Shown here: piece by piece, positions 44,224 through 52,344 of the stretch
Numbering within the stretch: position 1 is the first letter of the stretch
How the letters are laid out: each line of letters opens with the position of its first letter
Assembly: GCF_024813435.1 (NCBI RefSeq)
Contig: NZ_JANAEZ010000002.1
Location: forward strand, 496,001-560,000
From: Cognataquiflexum gelatinilyticum
Lineage (GTDB): Bacteria > Bacteroidota > Bacteroidia > Cytophagales > Cyclobacteriaceae
DNA: 64,000 nucleotides
Direction of reading: 5' to 3'
Program-made: the position numbers and the translations under genes
The notes under the pieces: generated by a model
Told to the model about the DNA's origin: nothing
The model's database searches: none
What the model saw: only the letters and a program-made list of their open reading frames with translations

Positions 44224-44718
44224 TTAAAATTGGATCAGGACCTGATTTTTCTCCACGCTTTGTCCTTTTTTTATTTTGATGGCTTTGACGGTTCCGTCTC
44301 CGGGGGATTTCAAGATGTTCTCCATTTTCATGGCTTCTAGAATCAGGACTGCATCTCCTTTTTTTACCTCATCACCTTCTTTGACTTTGATATCAAATAT
44401 AAGCCCGGGCATAGGAGCTTTTATTTCCTTGGCAGTTTGACTCTTTAGGTTGTTCATTCCAAGTTTTTCCAGCAAGAGGTCAAATTTATCTTTGATCGTT
44501 ACCTCACAGAGTTTGTTGTTAAGTTTGAGTTTTACTGTTTTGGTTTCTGCATCCAGACTGACCAATTCCAGGTTGAATGATTGACTATTGTAGAGGACAT
44601 GGTAGTGTCCGGCACGGATTTCAGAAATATCCCAATCAAGAATATTTCCGTTTACAGCTACAGTTTCTTTTGATTTTTCTACCTCAAAAACCGAATTCTT
44701 GATACTAACTGAATACAT
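44224..44718 (-). CDS. Biotin carboxyl carrier (biotin/lipoyl attachment) protein
   Basis: A 164-residue protein whose last 75 residues are a biotinyl domain with the attachment motif LEAMKMENIL (biotin on the Lys of MKM) and the preceding APMPGLIFDIKVKEGDEVKKGD. The N-terminal 85 residues form a beta-rich region like those in Bacteroidota acyl-CoA carboxylase carrier subunits. It would carry CO2 between carboxylase and carboxyltransferase subunits of an acetyl- or propionyl-CoA carboxylase, or a related enzyme. Those subunits are not in this window, so the enzyme is undetermined. It is divergent from the aminopeptidase gene. Confidence 0.9.
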   Translation of the reverse strand: MYSVSIKNSVFEVEKSKETVAVNGNILDWDISEIRAGHYHVLYNSQSFNLELVSLDAETKTVKLKLNNKLCEVTIKDKFDLLLEKLGMNNLKSQTAKEIKAPMPGLIFDIKVKEGDEVKKGDAVLILEAMKMENILKSPGDGTVKAIKIKKGQSVEKNQVLIQF

Positions 44719-44767
44719 TTCCTTTATTTTGCGCTAAATATACAATTAATCTTTAAAAAGCATTTTC

Positions 44768-47383
44768 ATGGTATTCAATAAACCCAAGGCACTTTTCGCA
44801 ATTTCAGTTTTCTTGATTTGGTCATGTCAAAGTTCCAAACCTGTAGCGGATCAGGAGCTCCAAAAGGTTATTGAGACCACCAATGAGGCAATTGAAGATC
44901 CTGTTTCAATCGACTCTTCCTCAATCAAAGCTTTGATTCCGGCACTGGAAAATAAGATTGCTGCCTATAGAGCATCTGACACGAGGCATTTTGACCTGTT
45001 GCATACTGCTTTGGATTTGTCATTTGACTACCAGAAAGAATGGGTAAATGGAGTTGCTGTCCTTACCTTGAAACCCTATTTTTATCCCCAAAACCAACTT
45101 TTCCTTGATGCACAAGACTTTGATATCCATGTTTTTTCTTTGATAACTAAAGGAAAGGAAAGTGAGTTGAATTTTCGCTATGATGGACAGATTGTCACGG
45201 CTTATTTGCCACAGGCCTACACTGCCAAAGACACGATCCAAGTCAGGATAAAATATACTGCCAAACCAAATGAGAATCCCGAATTGGGAAGTGCAGCCAT
45301 TACCGATACCAAAGGGCTTTACTTTATTAATCCCCGAGGAGAAGACCCAAATAAGCCCACACTTATTTGGACGCAGGGGGAGACCGAACATAACTCAAAG
45401 TGGTTTCCGACTATTGATTCTCCCAATGAAAGGATGACACAAGAAATCCGAATGACGGTTGATAAAAAATACAGGACAATCAGTAACGGTCTTTTGAAAT
45501 CAAGTAAGGAAAATGCAGATGGGACGAGAACTGATCATTGGGTGATGGACTTGCCACATGCACCGTATTTGGCGGCGGTGGTTGTTGGGGACTATGTAGA
45601 GATCAAAGACGAATGGGAAGGAATGCCTGTGAGGTATTATGTTGAAAAAGAATTTGAAGAAGGAGCTAAGATGGTATTCCAAAATACACCGGAGATGATC
45701 GGATTTTTCTCCAAAATCCTTGGAGTCAGGTATCCTTGGCAAAAATATGATCAGGTTGTGGTCCGGGATTTTGTCTCTGGGGCAATGGAAAACACTACCA
45801 TTTCAGTTTTCATGGAAGAACTTAATCTTGATGCAAGGGCAGCCATTGATTCAGAATGGGACGGAATCATTGCACATGAGCTGTTTCACCAATGGATAGG
45901 AGATTACGTCACCAATGAATCATGGGCAAACCTGACATTGAATGAAGCCTTTGCCAACTATTCAGAATATCTTTGGTATGAATACAAAAACGGGAAAGAT
46001 GATGCCGACATGCACCATATATCCGAAATGGAAATGTATTTTGAAGAATCTCAAGAAAAACAGGTTGACCTGATCAGGTTTTACTATGACAATTCAGAAG
46101 ACATGTTTGACAGTCATTCCTATGCAAAAGGCGGACGAATTCTCCATATGCTTAGGAGACATATCGGGGATGAGGCATTTTTTGAAGCTATTAGGCTTTA
46201 TTTGACCAAACATTCGTTTTCAAGTGTTGAAGTGCATGACCTAAGAATGGCCTTTGAGACGGTTACAGGTCAGGACCTGAACTGGTTTTTCAATCAGTGG
46301 TTTTTAGCTTCAGGCCATCCTAATTTGGAATATGAGGTAGATTACAGTCAGCCTGAAAATCTCCTACTGACCGTTTCACAAAAACAAGACCTGACTTCTA
46401 CACCCCTTTACAAGATTCCGTTCAAAGTGAGCTGGTATTATGATGGAAAGAGATATGAAAAAGAATTGGTCTTGGACAAGGCTTGGCAGCAGTTTGCAAT
46501 AGAAAACAAAGTTCCTTTGACCCATTTGTATGTGGATGAAGCCTTGGAGTTATTGGCGCAAAAAAAATCCTCTAGAGGAGCTGATCATTTCAAAAAGCAG
46601 TTCAGTATTTCAAATTTGGGAGTATCAAGATTCGAAGCATTGGACAGTTTGGCTAATTCATATGCAGATGATCCCGAAGTAGCTTCCTTGGTAGGAAGAG
46701 CATTGAATGATTCTTTTTGGGCAATTAGGGAAGCTGCAATCATGCATATTGCCCAGCATCCTGAATGGCTTTTGGAGATTTCCGGTCTTGAACAGCGGTT
46801 ATTGGAATTAGCAGAGTCAGATCCGAAAAATACCGTGAAACAGGGAGCTATTGAAATGCTAAGCTTGATTGATCCGGATAAGTACGCACCATACTTTCTG
46901 AAATGGATGGAACAACCTTCCTATTATGTGGCAGGCGCTGCTTTGGCTGCTTATTTGGAAAATGAAAACAATGCGGATAGAGAAAGCATAGCAATAAGAT
47001 TTGAATCTGAGAAAAACATCAGATTATTGGTTCCGGTAGCCGAATATTATATTACAAATTTGGTGGAGGGTAAATCTGACTGGTTTCACAATAACCTAAG
47101 CGCGCAAAGTGGGCAGTCACTTTATTATTTCCTCGGATATTACAGCGAATATTTTGTACAAAATCCTGGAGAAGGAACCGAGAAAGCAATTAATAATTTA
47201 TATGCCATTGCAAAAGATAACACCTCCAATTATGTCAGGATTGGGGCCTTTATGGGATTATTTGGATTCATAGATGAGCCGGGAGTATTGGATAAAGCAA
47301 AAGAATTGTTTTCTCTTGAAAAGGATGAATTAGCCAAAAGGTATGAGGAATTTTTCCTCTCTCAATACCTTGAAAAAAATTAA
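44768..47383 (+). CDS. M1-family zinc aminopeptidase, lipoprotein
   Basis: An 871-residue peptidase, anchored to an envelope membrane by a lipoprotein signal (lipobox LIWSC, Cys20). It has the M1 exopeptidase motif GAMEN (338-342) and the zinc-binding HELFHQWIGDY (His370, His374) with the third ligand Glu393 in LNEAFANY. The catalytic domain ends near residue 520. The C-terminal third (about 600-871) is helical, HEAT-like, with repeated alpha pairs. It probably removes N-terminal residues from peptides in the periplasm or at the surface. It is a single gene; a tRNA operon follows. Confidence 0.95.
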   Translation: MVFNKPKALFAISVFLIWSCQSSKPVADQELQKVIETTNEAIEDPVSIDSSSIKALIPALENKIAAYRASDTRHFDLLHTALDLSFDYQKEWVNGVAVLTLKPYFYPQNQLFLDAQDFDIHVFSLITKGKESELNFRYDGQIVTAYLPQAYTAKDTIQVRIKYTAKPNENPELGSAAITDTKGLYFINPRGEDPNKPTLIWTQGETEHNSKWFPTIDSPNERMTQEIRMTVDKKYRTISNGLLKSSKENADGTRTDHWVMDLPHAPYLAAVVVGDYVEIKDEWEGMPVRYYVEKEFEEGAKMVFQNTPEMIGFFSKILGVRYPWQKYDQVVVRDFVSGAMENTTISVFMEELNLDARAAIDSEWDGIIAHELFHQWIGDYVTNESWANLTLNEAFANYSEYLWYEYKNGKDDADMHHISEMEMYFEESQEKQVDLIRFYYDNSEDMFDSHSYAKGGRILHMLRRHIGDEAFFEAIRLYLTKHSFSSVEVHDLRMAFETVTGQDLNWFFNQWFLASGHPNLEYEVDYSQPENLLLTVSQKQDLTSTPLYKIPFKVSWYYDGKRYEKELVLDKAWQQFAIENKVPLTHLYVDEALELLAQKKSSRGADHFKKQFSISNLGVSRFEALDSLANSYADDPEVASLVGRALNDSFWAIREAAIMHIAQHPEWLLEISGLEQRLLELAESDPKNTVKQGAIEMLSLIDPDKYAPYFLKWMEQPSYYVAGAALAAYLENENNADRESIAIRFESEKNIRLLVPVAEYYITNLVEGKSDWFHNNLSAQSGQSLYYFLGYYSEYFVQNPGEGTEKAINNLYAIAKDNTSNYVRIGAFMGLFGFIDEPGVLDKAKELFSLEKDELAKRYEEFFLSQYLEKN

Positions 47384-47447
47384 ATCATTGATTTTTATGT
47401 GATTAATGCAGGCATTCAAAAAATACTTTGAAATTTTCAGGCATAAT

Positions 47448-47478
47448 TTTGAATGTTTAGGAAAAGGGTATAATTTTG
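47448..47478 (+). promoter_or_regulatory. Promoter of the tRNA-Tyr/Gly/Thr-tuf transcript
   Basis: TTTG (47448-47451), 19 nt, TAATTTTG (47471-47478), an excellent Bacteroidota promoter. It lies about 58 nt before tRNA-Tyr. The same word TAATTTTG occurs at 47444-47451, overlapping the -33 element, and could be a second -7 box. Confidence 0.7.
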
Positions 47479-47535
47479 CCATCCGTTAAGAATACGAAAA
47501 GCTATTTTGGCGTCTTTTCTTAGCAATAATCAGTT

Positions 47536-47618
47536 GGGGGAATACCAAAGCGGCCAACTGGGACGGACTGTAAATCCGTTGACTTATGTCTTCACAGGTT
47601 CGAATCCTGTTTCCCCCA
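47536..47618 (+). tRNA. tRNA-Tyr (anticodon GTA)
   Basis: The acceptor stem is GGGGGAA/TTCCCCC. The anticodon loop CTGTAAA carries GTA at 47570-47572. There is a long variable arm as expected for tyrosine, and a T arm ACAGG-TTCGAAT-CCTGT. CCA is not encoded. It is first in a cluster ahead of tuf. Confidence 0.96.
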
Positions 47619-47645
47619 CAAAGTGTGAATTGCAAAATAATTTAT

Positions 47646-47653
47646 TACTTTTG
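47646..47653 (+). promoter_or_regulatory. -7-like box before tRNA-Gly
   Basis: TACTTTTG followed by C is an exact -7 box 16 nt before tRNA-Gly. No TTG lies at proper spacing, so this is a possible secondary promoter only. Confidence 0.35.
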
Positions 47654-47668
47654 CACAGCATTTCAAAA

Positions 47669-47741
47669 GCGGGAGTAGCTCAGTTGGTAGAGCGGCAGCC
47701 TTCCAAGCTGCAGGTCGCGGGTTCGAGCCTCGTCTCCCGCT
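47669..47741 (+). tRNA. tRNA-Gly (anticodon TCC)
   Basis: The acceptor stem is GCGGGAG/CTCCCGC. The anticodon loop CTTCCAA has TCC at 47702-47704, and the T loop is GTTCGAG-like. It is 73 nt long with no encoded CCA. Confidence 0.96.
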
Positions 47742-47773
47742 CTATGCTTTTATAAGCAGAGCGAATGTTATCA

Positions 47774-47845
47774 GCCGACGTAGCTCAGGGGTAGAGTACT
47801 TCCTTGGTAAGGAAGGGGTCACGGGTTCAATTCCCGTCGTTGGCT
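47774..47845 (+). tRNA. tRNA-Thr (anticodon GGT)
   Basis: The acceptor stem is GCCGACG/CGTTGGC, with a G-T pair. The anticodon loop TTGGTAA has GGT at 47806-47808, and the T loop is GTTCAAT. It is 72 nt long and lies 61 nt before tuf, so it is probably cotranscribed with it. Confidence 0.96.
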
Positions 47846-47906
47846 CTGAAACATTTAAAAAAATTAAATAAATTATAACCTTAACTAAAACAGAGGATTT
47901 TCACGC

Positions 47907-49094
47907 ATGGCAAAAGCAACCTTTGACCGTTCAAAACCGCACGTTAACATCGGTACGATTGGTCACGTAGACCATGGAAAGACAACTTTGACTGCTGCCA
48001 TTACTACAGTTTTGGCGAAAAAGGGTCTTTCTGAATTAAGAGATTTTTCTTCTATCGATAACGCGCCGGAAGAAAAAGAAAGAGGTATCACTATCAATAC
48101 TTCTCACGTAGAATACTCTACGGAGAAAAGACACTACGCACACGTAGATTGTCCTGGACACGCTGATTATGTGAAAAACATGGTTACAGGTGCCGCTCAG
48201 ATGGACGGTGCTATTCTAGTAGTAGCTGCCACTGATGGACCTATGCCTCAGACAAGAGAACACATCCTTCTTGCTCGTCAGGTAGGTGTTCCTGCACTTG
48301 TTGTATTCATGAATAAAGTTGATATGGTGGATGATCCTGAGCTACTTGAGCTTGTGGAAATGGAAATCAGAGAGCTTCTTTCATTCTATGATTTTGATGG
48401 AGATAACATCCCTGTAATTGCCGGTTCTGCTCTTGGTGCACTCAACGGTGAAGCTAAGTGGGAAGAAACTGTTATGCAGTTGATGAATGCAGTTGATGAT
48501 TATATTCCGATTCCTGAGCGTTTGATCGACAAAGATTTCTTGATGCCTGTGGAAGACGTGTTCTCAATCACCGGACGTGGTACTGTTGCTACTGGTAGAA
48601 TCGAAAGAGGTGTAATCAACTCTGGAGATCCTGTAGATATTATCGGTATGGGTGCTGAAGGATTGAAGTCTACTGTAACAGGTGTGGAGATGTTCCGTAA
48701 AATCCTTGACAGAGGTGAAGCAGGTGATAACGTAGGTCTTTTGTTGAGAGGTATTGAAAAATCTCAAATCAGAAGAGGTATGATTATCTGTAAGCCAAAC
48801 TCTGTGAAGCCACACGCTCACTTCAAGGCTGAAGTTTACGTTCTTTCTAAAGAAGAGGGTGGACGTCATACCCCATTCTTCAACAAATACCGTCCACAGT
48901 TCTACTTGAGAACTACTGACGTAACTGGCGAGATCATGCTTCCTGAAAACGTTGAAATGGTTATGCCGGGTGATAACGTGACTATTGAAGTTAACTTATT
49001 GAACAAAGTTGCACTTGAAAAAGGACTTCGTTTCGCTATCCGTGAAGGTGGTAGAACTGTAGGTGCCGGCCAGGTGACTGAAATTCTTGACTAA
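47907..49094 (+). CDS. tuf: Elongation factor Tu
   Basis: EF-Tu brings aminoacyl-tRNA to the ribosome with GTP. The 395-residue product has GHVDHGKTT (19-27), RGITINTSHVEY, DCPGHADYVKNM, NKVDMVDD and the domain 2/3 sequences expected. The order tRNA-Tyr, tRNA-Gly, tRNA-Thr, tuf, tRNA-Trp, secE is conserved in Bacteroidota. This copy stands apart from the fusA copy of the str operon in the same window, at 62 kb, whose downstream gene is not visible. A hairpin follows the stop. Confidence 0.98.
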   Translation: MAKATFDRSKPHVNIGTIGHVDHGKTTLTAAITTVLAKKGLSELRDFSSIDNAPEEKERGITINTSHVEYSTEKRHYAHVDCPGHADYVKNMVTGAAQMDGAILVVAATDGPMPQTREHILLARQVGVPALVVFMNKVDMVDDPELLELVEMEIRELLSFYDFDGDNIPVIAGSALGALNGEAKWEETVMQLMNAVDDYIPIPERLIDKDFLMPVEDVFSITGRGTVATGRIERGVINSGDPVDIIGMGAEGLKSTVTGVEMFRKILDRGEAGDNVGLLLRGIEKSQIRRGMIICKPNSVKPHAHFKAEVYVLSKEEGGRHTPFFNKYRPQFYLRTTDVTGEIMLPENVEMVMPGDNVTIEVNLLNKVALEKGLRFAIREGGRTVGAGQVTEILD

Positions 49095-49118
49095 TTGTCT
49101 TAGAATTTATAAAATTTC

Positions 49119-49156
49119 AAATGCGATCCTGAATAAATTTTTAGGATCGCATTTGT
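49119..49156 (+). terminator. tuf terminator
   Basis: A 13-bp perfect stem (49119-49131 with 49144-49156, CAAATGCGATCCT/AGGATCGCATTTG) with a 12-nt loop. The run after it is TATCTC, not a strong T tract. The right arm also supplies the TTTG of the next promoter. Confidence 0.75.
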
Positions 49157-49184
49157 ATCTCATCCCATTTCTGACTACCTTTGC
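49153..49184 (+). promoter_or_regulatory. Promoter of tRNA-Trp/secE/nusG/ribosomal operon
   Basis: TTTG (49153-49156), 20 nt, TACCTTTG (49177-49184): a perfect match to the Bacteroidota consensus. The tRNA begins 26 nt downstream of the -7 box. Confidence 0.78.
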
Positions 49185-49209
49185 GTTCCTTTTGGGGACT
49201 TAAAATTCT

Positions 49210-49280
49210 ACGGGCATAGTTCAATGGCAGAATAGCGGTCTCCAAAACCGTTGATGGGAGTTCGAATCTCTCTGCCCGTG
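49210..49280 (+). tRNA. tRNA-Trp (anticodon CCA)
   Basis: The acceptor stem is ACGGGCA/TGCCCGT with discriminator G. The anticodon loop CTCCAAA has CCA at 49242-49244. It is 71 nt long and lies 19 nt before secE, part of the same transcript. Confidence 0.96.
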
Positions 49281-49298
49281 CACAAAATGTAGTAAACC

Positions 49299-49487
49299 AT
49301 GAATATTAAGAGTTTTGTTATCGAATCAATCGACGAAATGAAAAACAAGGTCACATGGCCTTCGTATTCGTTTTTGCAAAACAGTGCTGTTTTGGTAATA
49401 GTCGCATCTCTCATTTTTGCTCTTGTTATTGGAGCGATAGACTTGGGATTCGAGAAATTGATGAAATGGTTTTACGATCTATTCTAA
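49299..49487 (+). CDS. secE: Preprotein translocase subunit SecE
   Basis: The 62-residue, single-span SecE type. An N-terminal amphipathic helix has the conserved KNKVTWPSYSFL (about 16-27; the TWP is the hallmark), followed by one membrane helix (about 31-52). SecE clamps SecY in the inner-membrane secretion channel. Position between tRNA-Trp and nusG is conserved and confirms this small gene. Confidence 0.95.
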   Translation: MNIKSFVIESIDEMKNKVTWPSYSFLQNSAVLVIVASLIFALVIGAIDLGFEKLMKWFYDLF

Positions 49488-49500
49488 TTGAATAATACTG

Positions 49501-50058
49501 ATGGCTGAACATAAGTGGTACGTACTTAGAGTGGTAGCCGGACAAGAGAAAAAAACCAAGTCTTACTTGGATAATGAAATTGTCCGTCAAAAACTTGAGG
49601 AATTTATTCCTGAAGTCTTGATACCCTCTGAAAAAGTTTACGAAATGCGTAATGGTAAAAAGAGAGTCCGTGAAAGAAACTTCTTTCCCGGCTATGTTTT
49701 GATCAATGCGGATTTGACTCACGGTGAAGCCAATCACGTTATTACAAGTATCCCGGGTGTTATCGGTTTCTTAGGATCAAACCAGGGGGGAGCTTCCAAA
49801 ACCCCTGAACCATTACGCCAATCTGAAATCAACAGAATCTTAGGACGAGTTGAGGAGATTGATGAGTTTGCCGTGAAACTTGATACACCATTTATAGTTG
49901 GAGAGACTGTCAAAGTAATGGACGGTCCATTCAGTGGGTTCTCGGGAATTATTGAAGAGGTGTTTGAAGACAAGAAGAAATTGAATGTTATGGTCAAGAT
50001 CTTCGGTCGAAATACGCCGGTAGAATTAAACTTTATACAAGTAGAAAAACAAGATTAA
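49501..50058 (+). CDS. nusG: Transcription termination/antitermination factor NusG
   Basis: NusG binds RNA polymerase and links it to the ribosome or to Rho. The 185-residue product has the NGN domain (KWYVLRVVAGQEKK, EVLIPSEKVYEMRNGKKRVRERNFFPGYVLI, the family's PGYVLI) and a C-terminal KOW domain (VGETVKVMDGPFSGFSGIIEEV). It lies between secE and rplK in the usual order. Confidence 0.97.
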   Translation: MAEHKWYVLRVVAGQEKKTKSYLDNEIVRQKLEEFIPEVLIPSEKVYEMRNGKKRVRERNFFPGYVLINADLTHGEANHVITSIPGVIGFLGSNQGGASKTPEPLRQSEINRILGRVEEIDEFAVKLDTPFIVGETVKVMDGPFSGFSGIIEEVFEDKKKLNVMVKIFGRNTPVELNFIQVEKQD

Positions 50059-50061
50059 GAA

Positions 50062-50505
50062 ATGGCTAAGGAAATCACAGGTTATGTGAAATTACAGGTG
50101 AAAGGTGGCCAGGCAAATCCATCACCTCCGGTTGGTCCGGCTCTTGGTTCCAAGGGTTTGAACATCATGGAGTTCTGTAAGCAATACAATGCCCGTACCC
50201 AAGATAAAATGGGTCAGGTATTGCCTGTTTTGATTACTGTTTTCTCTGACAAAACATTTGAATTCGTAGTAAAGACTCCTCCTGCAGCAAACATGTTGCT
50301 TGAGGCTGCGAAGATTAAAAGTGGTTCAGCAGAGCCAAACAGGAAAAAAGTAGGTTCCGTTACTTGGGATCAAGTTAAGGAAATTGCTCAGGTGAAAATG
50401 CCTGACTTAAACGCTTTCAAAGTGGAATCTGCCATGAAAATGATCGCAGGTACCGCTAGAAGTATGGGTATCACTGTTTCGGGTAAAGCCCCTTGGGAGG
50501 TATAA
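50062..50505 (+). CDS. rplK: 50S ribosomal protein L11
   Basis: A 147-residue protein with the conserved GGQANPSPPVGPALG (14-28) and C-terminal RNA-binding TARSMGITVSGK. L11 binds the GTPase-associated region of 23S rRNA and takes part in RelA activation. It starts 3 nt after nusG stops. Confidence 0.98.
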   Translation: MAKEITGYVKLQVKGGQANPSPPVGPALGSKGLNIMEFCKQYNARTQDKMGQVLPVLITVFSDKTFEFVVKTPPAANMLLEAAKIKSGSAEPNRKKVGSVTWDQVKEIAQVKMPDLNAFKVESAMKMIAGTARSMGITVSGKAPWEV

Positions 50506-50515
50506 TTATACAAAT

Positions 50516-51214
50516 ATGGCTAAGTTAACAAAAAAGCAAAAAGAAGCTCTTTCTAAGTACGACTCAAGCCAGCTGTACTCCCTAGAGGAAGCTTCTTCTA
50601 TCGTTAAAGAAATTACCAGTTCAAAATTTGACGCTTCTGTTGATATTGATGTCCGTTTGGGCGTTGATCCGAGAAAAGCAGATCAAATGGTGAGAGGTGT
50701 AGTGGCTTTGCCACATGGCACAGGTAAAGATGTAAAAGTCTTGGTGTTATGCACACCTGACAAAGTAGAGGAAGCCAAAGAAGCTGGTGCTGATTATGTA
50801 GGTCTAGACGACTACATAGCTAAAATTGAGGGTGGTTGGACTGATGTAGATGTCATCATAACCATGCCAAACGTTATGGCTAAAGTAGGTAGATTAGGTA
50901 GGGTTTTGGGTCCCAGAGGCTTGATGCCAAATCCAAAATCAGGTACAGTTACCTTAGAAGTTGGTAAAGCAGTTAGAGAAGTAAAAGCTGGTAAAATCGA
51001 TTTTAAAGTTGATAAATTTGGAATTATCCATGCGAGTGTAGGAAAAGTTTCTTTTGAACCTGAAAAAATTCAGGATAACGTCAAAGAACTTATCAATACA
51101 ATATCCAAATTGAAACCATCTTCTTCTAAAGGAACGTATTTCAGGAGCATTCACTTGTCAAGTACGCAGTCTCCTGGAGTGAAAGTAGATAAAGGAAGTT
51201 TTCAAGGTATTTAA
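50516..51214 (+). CDS. rplA: 50S ribosomal protein L1
   Basis: A 232-residue L1 with the motif VLGPRGLMPNPKSGTVT (about 129-145) and LGVDPRKADQMVRGVVALPHG. L1 forms the stalk that releases deacylated tRNA and in E. coli represses its own operon by binding the L11 leader. It is part of rplK-rplA-rplJ-rplL, with 10 nt from rplK and 2 nt to rplJ. Confidence 0.98.
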   Translation: MAKLTKKQKEALSKYDSSQLYSLEEASSIVKEITSSKFDASVDIDVRLGVDPRKADQMVRGVVALPHGTGKDVKVLVLCTPDKVEEAKEAGADYVGLDDYIAKIEGGWTDVDVIITMPNVMAKVGRLGRVLGPRGLMPNPKSGTVTLEVGKAVREVKAGKIDFKVDKFGIIHASVGKVSFEPEKIQDNVKELINTISKLKPSSSKGTYFRSIHLSSTQSPGVKVDKGSFQGI

Positions 51215-51216
51215 TC

Positions 51217-51753
51217 ATGACTAGAGAAGAAAAATTAGAAATAATCGAAGGTCTTACCGAGAAGTTTAAGGAAAATCCCTACTTCTATATCACTGATGCT
51301 TCAGGGTTTACAGTGGCCCAGGTAAATGCCTTCAGAAGAGCATGTTTTGAAAAAGGCGTAGAATACAAGGTTTATAAGAATACGCTGATTAAAAAAGCGT
51401 TGGAAAATCTTGATGCAGACTACACTGAATTTTCAGAAGTAGCTTTAAAAGGATTCACAGGTATTATCTTCTCAAAAGAGACTGGTAATCTTCCTGCAAA
51501 AGTTATCCTAGATTTCAGAAAGAAGCTTGGTAAAAAAGAGGTTAGACCTTTATTCAAAGGTGCTTCAATAGATTCAGGAATTTTCTTAGGCGAAGATCAG
51601 TTGGATTTATTGTCCAATTTGAAGTCAAAACAAGAACTTCTTGGAGATGTTATTGCGCTTCTTCAATCTCCTGCGAAAAACCTTATTTCTGCCCTTCAAA
51701 GTGGACAGAATACATTGGCAGGGCTTGTAAAGACTCTTTCTGAAAAAGAATAA
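51217..51753 (+). CDS. rplJ: 50S ribosomal protein L10
   Basis: A 178-residue L10, the base of the stalk that carries L7/L12 dimers. It shows YFYITDASGFTVAQVNAFRR, VYKNTLIKKAL and a C-terminal helix (NLISALQSGQNTLAGLVKTL) for L7/L12 binding. With only 2 nt between rplA and rplJ there is no room for the long L10 autoregulatory leader known from E. coli. Confidence 0.96.
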   Translation: MTREEKLEIIEGLTEKFKENPYFYITDASGFTVAQVNAFRRACFEKGVEYKVYKNTLIKKALENLDADYTEFSEVALKGFTGIIFSKETGNLPAKVILDFRKKLGKKEVRPLFKGASIDSGIFLGEDQLDLLSNLKSKQELLGDVIALLQSPAKNLISALQSGQNTLAGLVKTLSEKE

Positions 51754-51807
51754 AAAATAAGTTATCAAATTAGTTAAAAAAAAATCAACAATTTAAATAT
51801 TAATACA

Positions 51808-52191
51808 ATGGCAGATCTTAAACAACTTGCTGATCAGTTAGTAAACTTGACTGTAAAAGAAGTAAAAGAATTGGCTGATATATTGAAGGATGAATATGGC
51901 ATCGAGCCTGCAGCTGCTGCTGTTGCTGTTGCTGGTCCTGTTGGCGGTGCCGGTGCTGGTGCTGCTGAAGTGGAAGAAAAAACTTCCTTTGATGTAATCT
52001 TGAAAGCTGCTGGCGGTCAGAAATTGGCTGTTGTGAAGCTAGTGAAAGAATTGACTGGTCTTGGCTTGAAAGAAGCTAAAGAATTGGTTGACGGAGCTCC
52101 AAAAGCTGTGAAAGAAGGTATCGCCAAAGATGAGGCTGATGCTTTGAAGAAGTCTCTTGAAGAAGCTGGTGCTGAAGTAGAGATTAAATAA
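51808..52191 (+). CDS. rplL: 50S ribosomal protein L7/L12
   Basis: A 127-residue protein with an N-terminal dimerisation helix region, an Ala/Gly-rich hinge (about 36-54) and a C-terminal factor-binding domain (EKTSFDVILKAAGGQKLAVV, LGLKEAKELVDGAPK). It recruits translational GTPases. Two hairpins follow before rpoB. Confidence 0.98.
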   Translation: MADLKQLADQLVNLTVKEVKELADILKDEYGIEPAAAAVAVAGPVGGAGAGAAEVEEKTSFDVILKAAGGQKLAVVKLVKELTGLGLKEAKELVDGAPKAVKEGIAKDEADALKKSLEEAGAEVEIK

Positions 52192-52198
52192 TTTGAAT

Positions 52199-52222
52199 AA
52201 CCTTTCCCTTTAGGTAAAGGTT
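52199..52222 (+). terminator. Small hairpin after rplL
   Basis: A 7-bp stem, AACCTTT (52199-52205) with AAAGGTT (52216-52222) and a 10-nt loop, just after the rplL stop. It may act with the next hairpin. Confidence 0.45.
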
Positions 52223-52231
52223 ATAAATTAG

Positions 52232-52257
52232 GACCTGACTGAATAGTCAGGTCTTTT
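52232..52257 (+). terminator. rplL-rpoB intercistronic attenuator/terminator
   Basis: A 9-bp perfect stem, GACCTGACT (52232-52240) with AGTCAGGTC (52245-52253), a 4-nt loop GAAT and TTTT after it. It sits between rplL and rpoB, where E. coli has a partial terminator that lowers rpoBC expression. Confidence 0.8.
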
Positions 52258-52344
52258 CCTGTTTGTGCACAGGTAATAAATTGCATTATTCTAAGCGAAA
52301 ATTGTCGCATTTAGTTATTCATTATCACTAAAACATATACTGCC

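Noticed and set aside
44724..44742. Promoter boxes between the biotin-carrier and aminopeptidase genes
   Set aside because: TTATTTTG (plus) and TATATTTA (minus) each have one mismatch, and the -33 elements are absent or poorly spaced. Not strong enough to list.
51215..51216. Expected L10 autoregulatory leader between rplA and rplJ
   Set aside because: The gap is only 2 nt, so an E. coli-type leader cannot be there.
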